From Synergistaceae bacterium (lineage in GTDB: Bacteria; Synergistota; Synergistia; Synergistales; Aminobacteriaceae): a DNA stretch of 9,280 bases. Location: the NCBI GenBank assembly GCA_017475805.1, contig JAFVEW010000262.1:1-9280 (forward strand). The letters are read 5' to 3'. This document shows, one piece after another, positions 1-6,306 of this stretch. The stretch's first letter is position 1. Each line of letters starts with the position of its first letter. The translations under genes and the position numbers were made by a program. The notes under the pieces are model-generated. The model was not told the origin of the DNA. It saw only the letters and a program-made list of their open reading frames with translations, and did not search any database.

Positions 1-279
1 ATCAATCACAATCACAGCAGGGTCAAGAAGTTTTGATTTTATATGAGGGGCTATAGCCCTTAATGCAATTCCGCAAGCTGATACAAAAATAACTGCGCTT
101 GAATTACTAAAAATTTTTTCTGTCCATTTAGTTAAAGGCGCGTCAATTTTCTCTAAATTTTCATCGATAAAACGCTCAGGAACAAAGATTTTAGCGTCAA
201 TAAATTCTGAAATTTTTTTTGCTAAATTAATTCCATTTTTAGTAAAAGCCGCGACTACAATTTTATTTTCTGAAGCCAT
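1..279 (-). CDS. cbiG: Cobalt-precorrin-5A hydrolase CbiG, N-terminal part (cut by window start)
   Basis: CbiG opens the delta-lactone of cobalt-precorrin-5A and releases acetaldehyde in the anaerobic cobalamin pathway; it is cytosolic. Reading the minus strand from the ATG at 277-279 gives 93 uninterrupted codons to the window edge. The sequence starts MASENKIVVAAFTKNG, and residues about 61-93 carry the family signature: a hydrophobic strand, then SACGIALRAIAPHIKSK and LLDPAVIVID, which matches the conserved GI-x-R-x-IAP-x-x-x-x-K-x-x-DPAV block of CbiG. The start overlaps the 3' end of cbiF by 17 bases, so the two are probably co-translated; no clear Shine-Dalgarno precedes it. The C-terminal domain lies outside the window, so completeness cannot be judged. 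Confidence 0.9.
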   Translation of the reverse strand, partial: MASENKIVVAAFTKNGINLAKKISEFIDAKIFVPERFIDENLEKIDAPLTKWTEKIFSNSSAVIFVSACGIALRAIAPHIKSKLLDPAVIVID

Positions 280-988
280 GAGAAAAATTTTTGTCGTAAA
301 GTTTTGATTTTGTATGTATCTCTTTATCTAAAAAATCTCCGGCTAAGATTAGCGCAGTCTTGTTAATGCCTGCTTCTTTAGCAAGAGCCGGTAGAGTTTC
401 TAAAGTTCCTTTTACAATTTTTTCATCAGGCCACGACGCTTTATATACTAATGCCGCAGGAGTTTTTGGTAAGTAATTTTTAGATATTAATTCATCGCAA
501 GCCTTTGCAATCATGCCTGCCGACAAAAATAAAACGACTGAGGGCTTACTGTCTGGCGCAGGAGTTCTGCCTTCAACGCGCGAAATTAAAAGTGATTGTG
601 TAATCTCTGGTATCATAAATTCTGTTTTTAGAGCTGCAGACGCAGCAAATAGCGAACTTACGCCTGGAATAATCTCAAACGGAATTTTATTTTTATCCAA
701 AAATTCAATTTGTTCACGAATTGCACCGTAAAGCGCGGGGTCTCCTGAATGAAGCCTGACAGTTACTAAATTTTTTTCATGTCCTTCGATTAATTTTTCA
801 GAAATTTCTTCTAAAGTCATTGCTGCACTGTCAAAAATTTCGCAATTATCTTTTGCATAAGTTTTTACTAATTCAGGATTAACGAGCGAGCCGGCGAAAA
901 TAATTCTGTCGGCTTCACTCAAAATTTTTGCGCCTCTAACCGTAATTAAATCAACGGCTCCGGGACCTGCTCCGATAAAATAAATCAT
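263..988 (-). CDS. cbiF: Cobalt-precorrin-4 C11-methyltransferase
   Basis: SAM-dependent tetrapyrrole methylase that methylates C-11 of (cobalt-)precorrin-4 in corrin ring synthesis. The 241 residues are close to the usual length for the family. Visible motifs: the N-terminal GAGPGAVDLITVRG (residues 6-19), RLHSGDPALYGAIREQ (78-93, the SAM-binding GDP-x-x-YGA loop), PGVSS (108-112) and PEITQSLLISRVEGRTP (127-143). These are diagnostic for CobM/CbiF among the methylases. I prefer the name CbiF to CobM because the next gene is cbiG, which belongs to the anaerobic route. It begins one base after the hisK stop codon and overlaps cbiG by 17 bases, so it reads as part of the same transcript as the histidine genes. 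Its own ribosome site is weak, suggesting translational coupling to hisK. Confidence 0.95.
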   Translation of the reverse strand: MIYFIGAGPGAVDLITVRGAKILSEADRIIFAGSLVNPELVKTYAKDNCEIFDSAAMTLEEISEKLIEGHEKNLVTVRLHSGDPALYGAIREQIEFLDKNKIPFEIIPGVSSLFAASAALKTEFMIPEITQSLLISRVEGRTPAPDSKPSVVLFLSAGMIAKACDELISKNYLPKTPAALVYKASWPDEKIVKGTLETLPALAKEAGINKTALILAGDFLDKEIHTKSKLYDKNFSHGFRK

Positions 989-989
989 A

Positions 990-1766
990 CTATATTGTTA
1001 CAATTTTTAATCCGAGTGAATTTGCAAGCTCTTCACATTCTTGAAAGTTGTACATTAAAGTTTCTTTCCTATGCGAATCGCTTGAAAGAATTACACTTCC
1101 GTTATGAGCCGCTATATATTCCAAAATTCTTTTCGATGGATAGGGAACTTTTTTATATCCTCGCGACATTGCGCCGGTGTTGATTTCAAAAGGTTTGCCA
1201 GTCGCTAATAACTTATCCAACGCATTTTCAGTCGCTTTTACATAACGCGGATGATTTTCATCAAAATATTTATTCCCGTCGTTAAATTTTGAAATTAAAT
1301 CAAAGTGTCCGATTATGTCAGCATTGGTTTTGTTCACAACATCGGCGACAGTTGCAAAATAATTTTCGATTAAATTGTAAACATCACCGTTAAATTTTGC
1401 TACAGCGTCCTCAAAATGCTTGAACGTGTGGTCAACGGCTATATATTCGCCGCCGCAAGTTACATAATGCAATGAGCCGATTACAAAATCATAACCTTCG
1501 GCTGGAAAATCGGAATAATAATCTTGTTCAATGCCGCACAAAATTTCGATTTTAGATTTGTATTTGCCTTTAAGCCTGTTAATCTCGGCCTTGTATTCAG
1601 CTATATTTTCAGGCGTCATACAAACATGAGGGTCAAAAGAAGTGTAAGAATGTCCCGAAAATCCAATTTTTTTCATTCCGCGAGAAATAGCCTCGAGAAC
1701 CATATCTTCAGGCGTATCTTTGCCGTCGCAAAAAATAGTGTGCATATGAAAATCTGCTAAAATCAT
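990..1766 (-). CDS. hisK: Histidinol-phosphatase, PHP family (HisK/HisJ type)
   Basis: Hydrolyses L-histidinol phosphate to L-histidinol, the penultimate stage of histidine synthesis, using a metal cluster in a PHP-type TIM-like barrel. At 258 residues the length fits the family. The metal ligands are visible in order: H7 and H9 in DFHMHT, D14, H39 (GFSGHS), E80 (GIEQDYYSD), H100 (GSLHYV), H154 (GHFDLI), and D230/H232 (SSDSH). The GxMSRGYKKVPYPSK region (199-212) is also typical of histidinol phosphatases, which separates it from PHP-domain polymerases. Its ATG shares one base with the hisIE stop (TAATG), and an AGGAG lies about 11 bases upstream inside hisIE. This PHP enzyme is unrelated to the HAD-type phosphatase domain fused to HisB in enterobacteria. 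Confidence 0.94.
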   Translation of the reverse strand: MILADFHMHTIFCDGKDTPEDMVLEAISRGMKKIGFSGHSYTSFDPHVCMTPENIAEYKAEINRLKGKYKSKIEILCGIEQDYYSDFPAEGYDFVIGSLHYVTCGGEYIAVDHTFKHFEDAVAKFNGDVYNLIENYFATVADVVNKTNADIIGHFDLISKFNDGNKYFDENHPRYVKATENALDKLLATGKPFEINTGAMSRGYKKVPYPSKRILEYIAAHNGSVILSSDSHRKETLMYNFQECEELANSLGLKIVTI

Positions 1767-2416
1767 TATGCCATTTTCTCCTGTTTTACTTTCTTATCAA
1801 TGACATGACGCGAGGCAAGCTCTTTGATTACGTCTTTAATCTCAATGTCCATTTCCGCCATTAATACCAATATGTGATAAATTAAATCGGAAATTTCATA
1901 AATCGTTTCTTTTCTGTCATTCTTAGCCGCTATAATTACTTCAGAGCTTTCTTCGCCGATTTTTTTCAGGATTTTATCCAATCCTTTTTCAAACAAATAC
2001 GACGTGTAAGAACCTTCAATTTTTGTATTTTTGCGGCCTTTAATTAATTCCATAAGTCCGCACAGCGTGAACTTTTCATGTTCTTCTTCTTCACGTTCTA
2101 TAACGTCATCAACAAAACACGAATAATTCCCTAAATGGCATGCAGGCCCGTCAGGCTTCACGAAAACTAAAAGTGTATCGCGGTCGCAATCGGCTTTTAT
2201 TTCCTTAATGTGCTGATAATTGCCGCTTGTTTCGCCTTTAAGCCACAATTCTTTGCGTGAACGGCTCCAAAAACACGTTAATTTTTTTTCGATAGAAATT
2301 TGTAAACTTTCTTTGTTCATGTAAGCGAGCATTAAAACGTCGCCGCCGTCATCATCAATTACAATCGCTGGAATTAATCCGTCTGCATCAAATTTTAAGT
2401 CGTTAATATTTACCAT
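1766..2416 (-). CDS. hisIE: Bifunctional phosphoribosyl-AMP cyclohydrolase / phosphoribosyl-ATP diphosphatase
   Basis: Performs the second and third steps of histidine synthesis: HisE removes pyrophosphate from PR-ATP and HisI opens the adenine ring of PR-AMP. The 216 residues divide into HisI (about 1-110) and HisE (about 115-205), the common fused order. HisI shows LMLAYMN (28-34), [18 protein letters not shown] (49-66), the metal-binding DCDRD (76-80), and CH at 93-94 followed by SCF (99-101). HisE shows the pyrophosphohydrolase helix with GEESSE (154-159) and the second acidic site near D177. The start has GAGG at 2425-2428, 8 bases upstream, and this overlaps the stop codon of the preceding ankyrin gene, so translation of hisIE is likely coupled to that accessory gene. 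Confidence 0.97.
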   Translation of the reverse strand: MVNINDLKFDADGLIPAIVIDDDGGDVLMLAYMNKESLQISIEKKLTCFWSRSRKELWLKGETSGNYQHIKEIKADCDRDTLLVFVKPDGPACHLGNYSCFVDDVIEREEEEHEKFTLCGLMELIKGRKNTKIEGSYTSYLFEKGLDKILKKIGEESSEVIIAAKNDRKETIYEISDLIYHILVLMAEMDIEIKDVIKELASRHVIDKKVKQEKMA

Positions 2417-2424
2417 TTTTATAA

Positions 2425-2428
2425 CCTC
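2425..2428 (-). promoter_or_regulatory. Shine-Dalgarno of hisIE overlapping the ank stop codon
   Basis: On the minus strand the bases ATGAGG carry both the TGA stop of the ankyrin gene (2427-2429) and a GAGG ribosome site, 8 bases before the hisIE ATG (2414-2416). Ribosomes finishing the ankyrin gene would therefore sit on the hisIE initiation region. This is seen directly; the coupling is inferred. Confidence 0.6.
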
Positions 2429-3500
2429 ATTTCAAATCTAAAGCTGCATTTACTAACGCCCTTACAACTTCAGCATTTTTATTAAATTTAGCTGCCATCA
2501 TTAAAGCCGTTCTATAATCATCGGATTTAACGTCAATATCTGTTCCGGAATTTACAAGAATATTTATAACTTCAGGATAGCTTGTGTTTGCAGCGGCTGT
2601 CATTAAGACGGTTTCGCCTTTATCATTTTTTGCGTTGACATTCGCGCCGAGGCTAATAAGCGCATTAATAGTCTCAGGTGTTGCGTCTTCTGCTATGGCG
2701 TTCAAAAGAGCATTATCAAAATCACCAGCCCATTTCAAAACGCCTGCTGCTTTTTGTATTAAAGGATTAGGATTCTTTTTTGCAAAATCTTCTGCTGTCT
2801 GTCCTTTAGCGTTTTTAATATTTGTATCAGCTCCTAAATTTATTAACGTTTTTATAATTTTTATATTAGAATTGTATTTTGCGGCCTGCATTAAAACAGA
2901 ATTTCCTAAATTATCTTGCGCGTTAATATCGGCTCCAGCATTGATTAGTGATTCAATTTGAGTCGTTGTTGTTCGAGAATCTTTTGCAATATTTAATAAA
3001 TCGGCTGTAGGATTTTCTGAAGCAAATAGCAAAGTATCTGCAATTTTTTTTATTGCTGGATCTCGACTTCTTTTTGCTAAATCCCTTGCTGTAATGCCGT
3101 TCTTACTTTTTGCATTAATATCAGCTCCGGCTTCAATTAAAATTTTAATTATTTGCGGATTACTATTTGCATCATTTGCTAACGCCGACATTAATGGCGT
3201 CCAGCCGCGACTATTAGCAGCATTGACATCAGCACCAGCACGGATTAGAGTCTTTATAGTGTTGGGATTGTTGTTAAAAGCTGCGGCCAACATCAAAAGA
3301 TTATCGCCATTTTTACCTTTGACGTTAATATCGTCGCTGGAATTAATTAGCTCATTTATCTTTTCAGACGTTACTAAAGCTCTTGCCTGCTCAGGCTTGC
3401 CAATACTCAATACTTCATTAATGAAATCTTCTGTTAGTCCGGCAAATGCAACTGATGATGACAACATAACCAAAATAAAACACCAAAAAATTTTTTTCAT
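2427..3500 (-). CDS. Secreted ankyrin-repeat protein
   Basis: The 357-residue product opens with a clear Sec signal peptide (two lysines, a hydrophobic stretch to about residue 17, and likely cleavage after AFA at 18-20), so it should be exported to the periplasm or beyond. The rest, from about 56 to the end, is made of roughly nine ankyrin units, recognised by repeated LI-x-AGADIN (for example 85-93, 121-129, 185-193, 219-224) and by TPLM/SVLM/TVLM/TALM helix starts. A longer pattern repeats every 97-98 residues (135-225 against 233-321). The last unit ends in LVNAALDLK, where an AGAD turn is expected, so the C-terminus looks clipped. GGAGGA at 3511-3516, 10 bases upstream, supports the start. 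Ankyrin proteins bind other proteins; the partner is unknown. It lies between rpn and hisIE inside the histidine operon and has no evident role in histidine synthesis. Confidence 0.9.
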   Translation of the reverse strand: MKKIFWCFILVMLSSSVAFAGLTEDFINEVLSIGKPEQARALVTSEKINELINSSDDINVKGKNGDNLLMLAAAFNNNPNTIKTLIRAGADVNAANSRGWTPLMSALANDANSNPQIIKILIEAGADINAKSKNGITARDLAKRSRDPAIKKIADTLLFASENPTADLLNIAKDSRTTTTQIESLINAGADINAQDNLGNSVLMQAAKYNSNIKIIKTLINLGADTNIKNAKGQTAEDFAKKNPNPLIQKAAGVLKWAGDFDNALLNAIAEDATPETINALISLGANVNAKNDKGETVLMTAAANTSYPEVINILVNSGTDIDVKSDDYRTALMMAAKFNKNAEVVRALVNAALDLK

Positions 3501-3510
3501 CTAAAAACAC

Positions 3511-3516
3511 TCCTCC
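3511..3516 (-). promoter_or_regulatory. Shine-Dalgarno of the ankyrin gene
   Basis: GGAGGA on the minus strand, 10 bases before the ATG at 3498-3500. It is one of the best ribosome sites in the operon and lies in the 24-base gap after the rpn stop, so ank can be translated independently of rpn. Confidence 0.65.
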
Positions 3517-3524
3517 AAAATATT

Positions 3525-3797
3525 TTATATAGCTGAAATCTCTGAAATACTAAGCCCTGTTATGTCAGCTATGTCGGATAATGGATAGCCTTTGGCTTTC
3601 ATTCTTACAGCAGATTGAAGAATGCCTTCCATTACACCTTTGCGTTCACCCTCACGTCTCGCAAAATCAAGTCGCGAGTTTTCATCACGTATCGCGTCTT
3701 GTTCCATTTCATAAAGTTTTACAAGTCGCGGGTCATTTATTGCTATGCTATATCTCTGCGCGAAATTTCTCATGCCATCGGGTATTGAAGCTATCAT
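3525..3797 (-). CDS. Possible internally initiated short Rpn product (RpnS-like antitoxin candidate)
   Basis: Inside rpn, in the same frame, ATG at 3795-3797 (Met202) follows GAGGAGGAG (3804-3812), with 8 bases between the AGGAGG core and the ATG; a nearer ATG (3801-3803, Met200) directly abuts the purine run. Initiation here would give a 90-residue protein with the helical C-terminal part and no nuclease site. In enteric Rpn genes an internal start is known to give a small protein that blocks the toxic full-length nuclease, so the layout is suggestive. Against it, the GAG codons also encode Glu-Glu-Glu, which may be kept for protein reasons. This is a candidate, not an established gene. Confidence 0.4.
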   Translation of the reverse strand: MIASIPDGMRNFAQRYSIAINDPRLVKLYEMEQDAIRDENSRLDFARREGERKGVMEGILQSAVRMKAKGYPLSDIADITGLSISEISAI

Positions 3798-4400
3798 TTT
3801 CATCTCCTCCTCATTTTTGTAGCCCGTATCAAATAAGTAAAGCCATGTGTAAAACATATTACCTTTTACAGATTCAAAATCTTTGTGTGTATTTCTAAAT
3901 ACCGGCATTTGTATATGATAAATTTTGAATACATCAGTTACCTCGCGTTTAGGTTCTTTCTCATAGTTTAGTCCTACAGTTTGAACTAAATCAGAGTTAT
4001 CTTTTCTAACTAAAAAATCTAAAATGTTTATAATACGGATTTTTGGCATTTCAGAATATTTTTGTCCCGACTTAAATTCAGATGATAAAATCCTTGCGCC
4101 GTAAAAGGAATCGCGATTATTCATTTCATCTTTTGCAATTTGAACTTCTATATCAAAAATTCTGTCAGAGAGCGTTCTTACAATGACATCAACTCTGCCG
4201 TATTTTGCACCGATACCTTCAGCTATTAAGGAATATTCGCTTTTTATGTCAAGTATTTCTGCAATAGGTTCTTCGCTAACTTCGGCAAGAATTGAATTTA
4301 ATAATTCAAACATTGCAAGCCTCGAATCCATATCCTTAAATAAACAAGAAAACATAACCGCGTTCAAAGGATTTAAGCGTGGAGCGTTATTAATTTCCAT
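3525..4400 (-). CDS. Rpn family (PD-(D/E)XK) recombination-promoting nuclease / putative transposase
   Basis: Member of the Rpn / PDDEXK_2 group, DNA endonucleases long labelled putative transposases and now linked to recombination and phage defence. The 291 residues fit the family. The N-terminus (NPLNAVMFSCLFKD, 10-23) is followed by the nuclease core: GRVDVIVRT with D71, then FDIEVQ with E85 and Q87, then RDSFYGARILSSEFKSGQKY (96-115) and INILDF (124-129). Q87 takes the place of the lysine in classical PD-(D/E)XK sites, which is normal here. The C-terminus (about 250-291) is the usual G-E-R-x-G-rich helix followed by a short helical end, GYPLSDIADITGLS. The gene starts 10 bases after the hisF stop with only a weak ribosome site. 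No terminal inverted repeats or target duplications are visible around it. A strong internal start exists at 3795-3797 (see the separate entry). Confidence 0.9.
   Translation of the reverse strand: MEINNAPRLNPLNAVMFSCLFKDMDSRLAMFELLNSILAEVSEEPIAEILDIKSEYSLIAEGIGAKYGRVDVIVRTLSDRIFDIEVQIAKDEMNNRDSFYGARILSSEFKSGQKYSEMPKIRIINILDFLVRKDNSDLVQTVGLNYEKEPKREVTDVFKIYHIQMPVFRNTHKDFESVKGNMFYTWLYLFDTGYKNEEEMKMIASIPDGMRNFAQRYSIAINDPRLVKLYEMEQDAIRDENSRLDFARREGERKGVMEGILQSAVRMKAKGYPLSDIADITGLSISEISAI
3804..3812 (-). promoter_or_regulatory. Internal Shine-Dalgarno-like GAGGAGGAG within rpn
   Basis: Purine-rich ribosome-binding sequence inside the rpn reading frame, ideally placed for the in-frame ATG at 3795-3797. 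It is much stronger than the site in front of the full-length rpn start, where only AAGG about 13 bases upstream is visible. Confidence 0.45.
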
Positions 4401-4409
4401 TTTTGTATT

Positions 4410-5168
4410 TTACAACCTTACTGAAATATTTTCTGCTTTCATGCGAGTTTTCAAGTCTTTTATCGAAACTTCGCCGAAATGAAAAATCGAAGCCGCAAGA
4501 CCTGCATCAACGTTCGGGATAGTTTTGAAAAGCGTTATAAAATCCTCAATACAGCCTGCTCCGCCTGACGCAATCACGGGAACATTTACAACATCACAGA
4601 CGGCTTTTAACATTTCTAAATCAAAGCCGTTTTTGACGCCGTCCGTATCAATGGAATTTAATACAACTTCGCCAGCTCCGTTTTCAACGCAAGATTTTAT
4701 CCAGCCTATTGCTTCTATTCCTGTGTCATCACGGCCGCCGCGTGCAAAAACATGAAACTCACCGTCAACTCTTTTAACATCTGCTGAAATTACAACACAT
4801 TGTGAGCCATATAATTTTGCAGCTTCTGGAATTAAAGACGGATTTTTAATCGCGCCGGTGTTCACGCTGACTTTATCCGCTCCACAAGCTAAAACGCGCT
4901 CAAAATCTTTAACGCTTGAAATACCTCCGCCAACCGTCAAAGGTATAAAAACATTCCGCGCAGTTTCTCTTAAAATTTCAGTGAAAATCTTTCGACCGTC
5001 CGATGATGCTGTAATATCATAGAAAACAAGCTCGTCAGCTCCGTTATCACTGTAAAATTTTGCAAGTTCAACGGGAGAATTTACATCATTCAAATTTTCA
5101 AAGTTTACGCCTTTTACAACTCGACCGTCTCGAACGTCAAGACATGGAATTATTCTCTTTGTAATCAT
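4410..5168 (-). CDS. hisF: Imidazole glycerol phosphate synthase, cyclase subunit
   Basis: HisF pairs with HisH to turn PRFAR and ammonia (channelled from HisH glutaminase) into imidazole glycerol phosphate and AICAR. The 252-residue (beta/alpha)8 barrel is standard in length. The catalytic aspartates fall at the positions known from characterised HisF: D11 in IIPCLDV and D130 in VVISADVKR. Phosphate-binding loops are present in both halves: GGGIS (80-84) and NTGAI (103-107), then DTDG (174-177) and ASGGAG (200-205). The ATG overlaps the hisA stop by four bases (ATGA), the classic coupling in his operons. GAGG lies about 11 bases before the start. Downstream, where hisI normally follows, the operon instead carries rpn and ank. 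Confidence 0.98.
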   Translation of the reverse strand: MITKRIIPCLDVRDGRVVKGVNFENLNDVNSPVELAKFYSDNGADELVFYDITASSDGRKIFTEILRETARNVFIPLTVGGGISSVKDFERVLACGADKVSVNTGAIKNPSLIPEAAKLYGSQCVVISADVKRVDGEFHVFARGGRDDTGIEAIGWIKSCVENGAGEVVLNSIDTDGVKNGFDLEMLKAVCDVVNVPVIASGGAGCIEDFITLFKTIPNVDAGLAASIFHFGEVSIKDLKTRMKAENISVRL

Positions 5169-5881
5169 GATTTTGCCGCCTCTATTGCTTCTTTAATATT
5201 AATTGCGCCTGTGTAATAAGCCTTGCCAACAATAGCACCGTAAAGATTTAATTTTGCAAGCTCTTTAACGTCTTCTATAGTACTCACGCCGCCTGAAGCT
5301 ATGATATTAATTTGCAATTTATCTTTCAAAGTTTTGTATAAATCAAAATTTGTGCCTTTCATTGCTCCATCTTTTGATATATCTGTGCAGATGATTGTTT
5401 TTACGCCGATGCTCTGCATTTTTTCACAGAAGTTTATAGCTTCAAGTTCTGACTTTTCCTGCCAGCCTTTAATAGCTACAAAGCCGTCTTTAATGTCGAC
5501 ACCGACAGCGATTTTTTCAGCAAAATTTTTTACAGCGTCGCGGGCAAAATTCTCTTCAGTTACAGCTGCCGTCCCTAAAATCACGCGAGATACTCCGGCA
5601 TTGATATATTTTTCTATAGTTTGCACATTGCGAACGCCGCCGCCTACTTCACATTGTAAATCGCAAGATTTTATTATTTTGATTATCGTATCAAGGTTAG
5701 CTGTCGTGCCCGTTTTTGCGCCTTCTAAATCTACGATATGAAGCCACTCAGCTCCGAAAGATGCAAATTTTTTCGCTGTGTTCAAAGGTTCTTTGTCATA
5801 AACCGTCATTTGTTTATAATCGCCCTGAAATAATCTCACAGCTTGACCTTGATATAAATCTATTGCTGGAAAAATTAACAT
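5165..5881 (-). CDS. hisA: ProFAR isomerase (phosphoribosylformimino-5-aminoimidazole carboxamide ribotide isomerase)
   Basis: Catalyses the Amadori rearrangement of ProFAR to PRFAR, the substrate of HisH/HisF. The 238-residue barrel carries the family residues: D8 in FPAIDLYQGQAVRL, D129 in AVGVDIKDG, and T166-D167 in CTDISKDG. Glycine-rich phosphate sites are GGGVRN (80-85) and ASGGVS (in the later half). The two catalytic aspartates and the IDLYQG start distinguish it from HisF. A PriA-type dual function (shared with TrpF) cannot be excluded from sequence alone, but nothing points to it. Its start overlaps the preceding SnoaL-like gene by seven bases and has no convincing Shine-Dalgarno, so it probably depends on translation of that gene. 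Confidence 0.98.
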   Translation of the reverse strand: MLIFPAIDLYQGQAVRLFQGDYKQMTVYDKEPLNTAKKFASFGAEWLHIVDLEGAKTGTTANLDTIIKIIKSCDLQCEVGGGVRNVQTIEKYINAGVSRVILGTAAVTEENFARDAVKNFAEKIAVGVDIKDGFVAIKGWQEKSELEAINFCEKMQSIGVKTIICTDISKDGAMKGTNFDLYKTLKDKLQINIIASGGVSTIEDVKELAKLNLYGAIVGKAYYTGAINIKEAIEAAKS

Positions 5882-6291
5882 GGCTTTATACCCAATGATT
5901 CTAAAAGTCCGGCCATGCCTTGCGCTGCTACGTCCTTGATGATTTTGTCGGCGTCGTTAAAATAATAAAAATTCATGCAGCGAAACGAAAATTTTTTGCC
6001 GCTCGCGGGTATTCCCATGAAAACTCCGTTGTGAGTTCCTGAGCAAATCCAGCTCACAGCGACTTTGTTATCTTCGGATGCCATGTCTTCAATTTCCCAA
6101 TGAATATCCGAAAAACTTTCGCGCATGAAATCTACAACGGAAAGATAACCTTTGCCGCCGTATAAAATTTCAGGTGAGGTCAGGCTCTGAAATTCGGCCT
6201 TGCTGTCGATGAGTTCTTCGGCTAATTTTTTGTCATTCGTGTTAATCATCAACTTAAATTTTTGCATTATATCTTTGTGATTTTCTTTCAT
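5875..6291 (-). CDS. SnoaL-like / NTF2-fold protein (ester cyclase type)
   Basis: Small cytosolic protein of the SnoaL-like polyketide-cyclase family (NTF2 fold). The signature is GTHNGVFMGIPASGKK in the middle, then a strand with aromatic residues and a C-terminal D-x-x-x-x-G-L-L-x-x-LG helix, as in that family. I choose the ATG at 6289-6291 (138 residues): AAGGAG at 6301-6306 lies 9 bases before it, but only 3 bases before the in-frame TTG at 6295-6297, which would add two residues. No signal peptide is seen. The substrate cannot be told from sequence; most bacterial members are uncharacterised. It sits between hisH and hisA, overlapping hisA by seven bases, an unusual place for such a gene. 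A link to histidine synthesis is unproven. Confidence 0.82.
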   Translation of the reverse strand: MKENHKDIMQKFKLMINTNDKKLAEELIDSKAEFQSLTSPEILYGGKGYLSVVDFMRESFSDIHWEIEDMASEDNKVAVSWICSGTHNGVFMGIPASGKKFSFRCMNFYYFNDADKIIKDVAAQGMAGLLESLGIKPC

Positions 6292-6300
6292 TTTCAATAA

Positions 6301-6306
6301 CTCCTT
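6301..6306 (-). promoter_or_regulatory. Shine-Dalgarno that decides the SnoaL-like start
   Basis: AAGGAG on the minus strand, immediately following the hisH stop codon (TAA at 6307-6309). Spacing is 9 bases to the ATG at 6289-6291 and 3 bases to the upstream TTG, favouring the ATG. Confidence 0.65.

Noticed and set aside
2584..3504. Long plus-strand reading frames opposite the ankyrin gene (2584-2961, 3094-3504) with hydrophobic translations
   Set aside because: They are antisense to a repeat protein of strong family identity, have no ribosome sites of note, and their repeated A-P-A-x-I pattern is just the mirror of the AGADIN repeats.
3525..4400. Rpn gene as an insertion sequence with ends
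   Set aside because: No terminal inverted repeats or target-site duplications could be seen at the borders, and the gene fits tightly into the operon; the transposase label of the family is historical.
6295..6297. TTG as the start of the SnoaL-like gene
   Set aside because: It lies only 3 bases from the Shine-Dalgarno; the ATG six bases later has proper spacing.
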